The notes below the pieces were generated by a model. That model ran no database searches and was not told where the DNA came from. It saw only the letters and a program-made list of their open reading frames with translations. A stretch of 9,577 nucleotides of DNA from Clostridia bacterium (lineage in GTDB: Bacteria; Bacillota; Clostridia; Oscillospirales; QAMX01). The DNA is taken from NCBI GenBank assembly GCA_017547975.1, contig JAFYNU010000288.1, positions 1-9,577 of the forward strand, in the 5' to 3' direction. The position numbers and the translations under genes are program-made. Shown here in pieces: positions 6,023 to 9,577 of the stretch. Positions within the stretch are counted from its first letter, which is position 1, and each line of letters starts with the position of its first letter.

Positions 6023-6886
6023 ATGGCGATACGGTTTGAAAATGGCAGATATCAGATCGACGAAAACTACATCATTCGCCGCCAGACCCATCTACACGGA
6101 GCCCCAGCCCATACCCATGATTTCATTGAGCTGGTATACCAGCTCAACGGCCACTGTCTGCACATAATTGACGGCAAATCCTACCAGGTCAGCCGGGGGG
6201 ACATGGCCTTCATCAACTATCGAAGCGTCCATGAAATCCCTCCAACCGGCAACGCCGACTACGTCAATATTTTGATCAAGCCGGAATACATCCATCAAAG
6301 TCTCCTGGGAAGTGAAAACGCTTTTTCCATTCTGGCCCTGAAGGATTTTGCCGATTTTTCCGAGACCGCCCAGAAAAGCCACCTGATGATGCACTTTTCC
6401 GGCGAAGAACGGGTCCAGTTGGAGGGCCTGATCGAACGGATGACCGATGAGCTTTCCCACCCTGCCGCCGGAAGCGAGCTTGTGATCCGTTCCTGCATCA
6501 ATATCTTACTGACCATGGTATTCCGCAGGATGGACCTTCCCATGAAGGATCACACCCCCCTGACCCATGAGCTTCTGGCTTATATCAACGCCAACTGCGC
6601 TCACTCCCTTTCCCTGGAAGAGGTTGCAAAGCGCGCCGGTTACAACTATGCTTACTTTTCCCGCCTGTTCAAAATCCAAACCGGCCAGACCTTTACCGAT
6701 TATCTGACCCATTGCCGCATCCGCCTGGCGGCCAATCTGCTTGCCGAAAGCGACGCCAAGGTGGAAGAGATCATCAGCGAAGCGGGATTTACCAACCGTA
6801 CCCGGTTTTTCAAACTCTTTTCAGCCCAAATGGGCACCACCCCTCACCAGTACCGAAAACGGATCCAAAATAAGCTCTCCACCTAA
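6023..6886 (+). CDS. AraC-family transcriptional regulator with cupin sensor domain
   Basis: This is a 287-residue regulator of typical length. Residues 1-100 form a cupin sensor: a histidine-rich start (HLHGAPAHTHDFIELVYQLNG, in the span 23-43), then a GDMAFINYRSVHEI segment (59-72), as in sugar-responsive AraC proteins. Residues 183-281 hold two helix-turn-helix motifs: SLEEVAKRAGYNYAYFSRLF (197-216), and a second at about 246-279 containing GFTNRTRFFKLF and the family-typical GTTPHQYR ending. It probably senses a sugar or small ligand and activates the divergent ADP-ribosylglycohydrolase-fold gene, whose promoter lacks a -35 box. The ATG at 6023 is chosen because GGAGG lies 8 bases upstream. 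An in-frame extension further upstream covers the promoter and is rejected. Control of the other sugar operons in the window is possible but not shown. Confidence 0.92.
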   Translation: MAIRFENGRYQIDENYIIRRQTHLHGAPAHTHDFIELVYQLNGHCLHIIDGKSYQVSRGDMAFINYRSVHEIPPTGNADYVNILIKPEYIHQSLLGSENAFSILALKDFADFSETAQKSHLMMHFSGEERVQLEGLIERMTDELSHPAAGSELVIRSCINILLTMVFRRMDLPMKDHTPLTHELLAYINANCAHSLSLEEVAKRAGYNYAYFSRLFKIQTGQTFTDYLTHCRIRLAANLLAESDAKVEEIISEAGFTNRTRFFKLFSAQMGTTPHQYRKRIQNKLST

Positions 6887-6887
6887 A

Positions 6888-6917
6888 AAAACGGTGTGCC
6901 ACACGGCACACCGTTTT
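6888..6917. terminator. Bidirectional terminator between the AraC-family gene and the protease-like gene
   Basis: Perfect 13-base arms, AAAACGGTGTGCC (6888-6900) and its complement (6905-6917), enclose a 4-base loop. On the plus strand the stem ends in TTTT and a T-rich tail. On the minus strand it ends in seven T residues formed by the A-run 6885-6891, which overlaps the last bases of the AraC-family stop codon. It therefore ends both convergent genes. The minus-strand direction has the better U-tract. Confidence 0.92.
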
Positions 6918-6931
6918 CTCTTTTATGGGAT

Positions 6932-9577
6932 TCAAATACCGATTTCGGCAAAGAATGCTTCCAGCTGGGGTTGGTCCAGGCTCTTTTCGGTAACCAACCG
7001 CTCGGTCAGAGCAATGAGGGCATTGCGATATTTTTTGAGCATATCCCCGGTGCGGGTATACTGCTTTTGCAAAAGTTCCTCCGCATCCTCGGCAATCTTA
7101 CCCGGATAAAGCCGATCCCCCATGGCGTAATCCAGAAGGCTGGATTTCACGTAATAGCGGGCCGAACGGATATCCGAGCTGGCGCCGGTGTTAATGCCGG
7201 CGGTTTTGCCGTAAAGCTCCACCTCTGCCACACGTCCCGCCAGAGCACGGCACACCCGATCCATCAGCTCGTCAAAGGTATAGGTACTCTTATTGGCTTC
7301 CCCGGCAAATTCCATGAAACCGCCGTAATTCCCACGGGATACGATGGTCAGGAAGGAGGGGGTGGTACCGCAAAGACGGCAAACGAGGGCATGGCCCGCC
7401 TCGTGACAGGCGGTTTGCCGCAGATGGGCGGGGTCCATTTTGTTGACCTCCCCAAAGCGGAATTCGTCCAGGGTATTCATGTACTTATTCCGATCGGGTT
7501 CTTCGTCCCCAGTGGCTCGGACGAACTGACTGTTCATGGCTTCCAGGTCGGCATTGTTCATGCCGCCGGTGCGCTGGGCCATATTTTTCAGAATGGCGTC
7601 GTGATCGGCCCCGAAGTGGATACCATGGCGCTTCAGACTCATTTTCAAGAGCTCGTAGCGGTCATCGGTATCCGGCAGGGGGATCAGGATCTTATTATCA
7701 AACCGACGAACGAAAGCCGGGTCTAAAACCCGTCCGCTGTCCCCCTCCAGGTCGTAGTTGGTGGCGGCCAGAATGAAGACAGGGCGCTTTTCGTCGGTGA
7801 CAAAACCGTCCATTTCCGCAAGGAAGGTATTCAGGGCATCCTCGTTGTGGCTGGTGGAGGAGGATCCGGTACGGCGGCGGCCAATGGCATCCACTTCGTC
7901 AATGAAAATCACCGAAGGCGCATACCGACGGGCTTTTTTGAAAAGCTCCCGAATGTTCTTTTCGGTTTCCCCCACGTAGGGGCCGAAGAAGCTGGTGGCC
8001 GAGGTGGGGAAGAAAGTGGCCCCGCACTCGTTTGCCATGGCCTTGGCCAGCATGGTTTTGCCGGTGCCCGGAGGCCCGTAAAGCAGAACTCCTTTGGGCA
8101 TTTTCTTGCCGGAAAGGGCGATCTTACGGGGATTATCCAGGGCTTTGCAGTATTCACCCAGGGTTTCCTTGGCTTTTTTGCAGCCAATAATGGCGGCGAA
8201 GCCCAGGTTGTTGTTTTCTCCCTTCTGGGCAATGCTACCTGCGTCCCCAGCCAGGGGGGCACTCTTCAGACTCAGGCGTTCAAAAATAACCAGAACACTT
8301 TCGGCATCGGGGATATACTGGGCACAGTTATAGGTCAGGAACTTGCCCGATCTTGCCAACCGGTAGGCGGCGTTATTGATGCGGGCGTGGAAGGAGAGAT
8401 TTTCCAGGGTTTCCCCAAGAACGGCAGTTTCTCCGGTACGGACGATACCCCGGGCACCCCGGCCAAGCAGGGTTTCAAAGCACTGGGGAGCTTCCCCCAC
8501 CGTATCCAGCACGTAAACCGGAATTTCCGGGAAGTCTTCCCGGATATAATCAAACATACGCATCCCCACCGAATCCAGGTCCTCGATGTCGCTGGGCAGA
8601 GGTTCTTCCGCCTCCTCCCGGCCGCAAACCGGATCGATGAGTACGTAGTCCACCACGCCACGGGCGCGGCGTTTGAAGGCTTCTTCTCCCTTGACCACGT
8701 CAAACACGGTATTCTGCCGCTTGCCTTCCCGGCGGAGCAGGACACCGTCCTTTTCGGTAAGGGCCAGGGCGTACATGGCTTCCTTCGATTCAAAAAGATC
8801 CGCAACGGCAGGATCTTCCTCTTCCACGTCCACTTTCAGGCTGATGGTTTTCAGGCTTTCCACCCACTGGGGCTTGTTGCGGTAAAGCTGCATGACCATT
8901 TCCTGCAGTTCCCTCACCACCATATTCCGGGCAAGCCCCCGCAGGGTACGGGCGTCGGCGGTGCCGCCGCCATTGTAAAGGGTCAGGGCAGCCAGCTTTT
9001 CCGCATCCAGATCCAGCTTGATGCCGGAGGATTTTTCAAACAGACTTGCCTGCAGCAGGATTTCGTCCCGGACAATTTCCAAAAGGGAGCCCGGCTCCAG
9101 GTGATTGAACAGGATCACGTGGCCGTTTGCCATGCGGGTGGTAATGCATTCCGGGAAGAAGGGTTCCCGGGTCTGGGGATTCATGTCGGTACGCAGGGCA
9201 TCCAGGATGACACTGCGGGGAGTACCCGACAGGTCGCATACCGTGCTGTCGTCATAAAGCGACTTGCCGGCATTGGTGGTCATGATGATGATGGCGTCCC
9301 GGAAGGAAACCTCCCGGTTTTCCTGATGGTCCATCATACGCCCGGCATCCAGAATCTGCAGGAAGAGGTGGATGGTATTGAGATGGGCCTTCTCCACTTC
9401 GTCAAATACGATGATGCCGTTGGGATGCTCCCGAATGAAGCCGGTGACCACGGCGGGCTGGCCGTGTTCCCCATTGAATTTGTTGTTGGCCAGGTTATCG
9501 GAATACTCGCTCATGTCCACAACCAGCATGGGCCGTCCCAAAAGCTTACCGCAGCTTTCGGCAAGATAGGTCTTACC
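6932..9577 (-). CDS. HSP100 (ClpB/ClpC D2-like) AAA+ / receiver-like / FtsH AAA-M41 protease fusion, 5' end off the window
   Basis: The frame is open from the right edge to the stop at 6932, giving 881 visible residues; the true start lies outside. Numbering from the edge, residues 1-145 are an HSP100 D2-type AAA+ module: GKT of Walker A at the very edge, VVDMSEY, Walker B GIIVFDEVEKAH (54-65), sensor-1 IIIMTTNAG. A ClpB-type small lid with a GTADARTLR sensor-2 region follows (to about 235). Residues about 305-385 resemble a receiver domain. Residues about 455-650 are an FtsH-like AAA domain: Walker A GPPGTGKT (501-508), pore motif YVG (534-536), Walker B VIFIDEVDAIG (556-566), shortened arginine-finger region VRRFD. 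Residues about 715-881 are an M41 zinc peptidase with HEAGH (725-729) and the third ligand D802 in NTGASSD. No transmembrane helix is visible, so it is probably a soluble ATP-dependent protease. Both ATPase sites and the peptidase appear intact. Confidence 0.9.
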   Translation of the reverse strand, partial: GKTYLAESCGKLLGRPMLVVDMSEYSDNLANNKFNGEHGQPAVVTGFIREHPNGIIVFDEVEKAHLNTIHLFLQILDAGRMMDHQENREVSFRDAIIIMTTNAGKSLYDDSTVCDLSGTPRSVILDALRTDMNPQTREPFFPECITTRMANGHVILFNHLEPGSLLEIVRDEILLQASLFEKSSGIKLDLDAEKLAALTLYNGGGTADARTLRGLARNMVVRELQEMVMQLYRNKPQWVESLKTISLKVDVEEEDPAVADLFESKEAMYALALTEKDGVLLRREGKRQNTVFDVVKGEEAFKRRARGVVDYVLIDPVCGREEAEEPLPSDIEDLDSVGMRMFDYIREDFPEIPVYVLDTVGEAPQCFETLLGRGARGIVRTGETAVLGETLENLSFHARINNAAYRLARSGKFLTYNCAQYIPDAESVLVIFERLSLKSAPLAGDAGSIAQKGENNNLGFAAIIGCKKAKETLGEYCKALDNPRKIALSGKKMPKGVLLYGPPGTGKTMLAKAMANECGATFFPTSATSFFGPYVGETEKNIRELFKKARRYAPSVIFIDEVDAIGRRRTGSSSTSHNEDALNTFLAEMDGFVTDEKRPVFILAATNYDLEGDSGRVLDPAFVRRFDNKILIPLPDTDDRYELLKMSLKRHGIHFGADHDAILKNMAQRTGGMNNADLEAMNSQFVRATGDEEPDRNKYMNTLDEFRFGEVNKMDPAHLRQTACHEAGHALVCRLCGTTPSFLTIVSRGNYGGFMEFAGEANKSTYTFDELMDRVCRALAGRVAEVELYGKTAGINTGASSDIRSARYYVKSSLLDYAMGDRLYPGKIAEDAEELLQKQYTRTGDMLKKYRNALIALTERLVTEKSLDQPQLEAFFAEIGI

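Noticed and set aside
1..9577. CRISPR arrays, tRNA/rRNA genes, insertion sequences
   Set aside because: No regularly spaced repeats, cloverleaf-like segments, rRNA sequence, transposase motifs or terminal inverted repeats were found by reading the window.

Overview
The window looks like an accessory, carbohydrate- and stress-related region of an anaerobic Firmicutes (Clostridia, perhaps Oscillospiraceae-like) chromosome. The reasons are strong AGGAGG-type ribosome binding sites, sigma70-like TTGNNN/TATAAT promoters, short U-tailed hairpin terminators, moderately GC-rich codon use with many CC/GG-ending codons, and the kinds of families present. This taxonomic call is inference; there is no rRNA or marker gene in view.

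Layout, left to right. (1) On the minus strand, positions 1-1442 hold a two-gene operon: a PnuC-like membrane transporter, then a five-bladed beta-propeller glycosidase-like protein that runs off the left edge. The two reading frames overlap by 7 bases. Its promoter, near 1492-1520, has a dyad in the spacer. (2) On the plus strand, positions 1650-4252 hold a two-gene operon: a sugar phosphate isomerase/epimerase-like TIM-barrel protein and a single-chain (half-size) ABC exporter, overlapping by 4 bases. A promoter-like pair is followed by a perfect 25-bp palindrome just before the first RBS, and a strong hairpin terminator lies at 4276-4309. (3) On the minus strand, positions 4389-5864 encode an ADP-ribosylglycohydrolase-fold protein with an extra C-terminal beta domain. 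It is divergent from (4) a plus-strand AraC-family regulator (6023-6886), its likely controller. An open 25-codon stretch follows the hydrolase stop in the same frame and may be a gene remnant. (5) On the minus strand, from 6932 past the right edge, lies a very large ATP-dependent protease-like protein. It joins a ClpB/ClpC-type (HSP100 D2-like) AAA+ module, a receiver-like middle domain, and an FtsH-type AAA module with an M41 zinc peptidase domain. It converges with the AraC gene on a shared bidirectional terminator.

The operons around 1-6900 read as sugar or glycoconjugate metabolism with uptake and export. A possible second theme is NAD/ADP-ribose (PnuC-like transporter plus ADP-ribosylglycohydrolase fold), but this rests only on proximity. 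The most unusual object is the HSP100-receiver-FtsH fusion. It has no membrane segment in the visible 881 residues and combines two AAA+ clades that normally form separate machines. It is the best candidate here for an undescribed system. Its N-terminus and its own operon partners lie outside the window.
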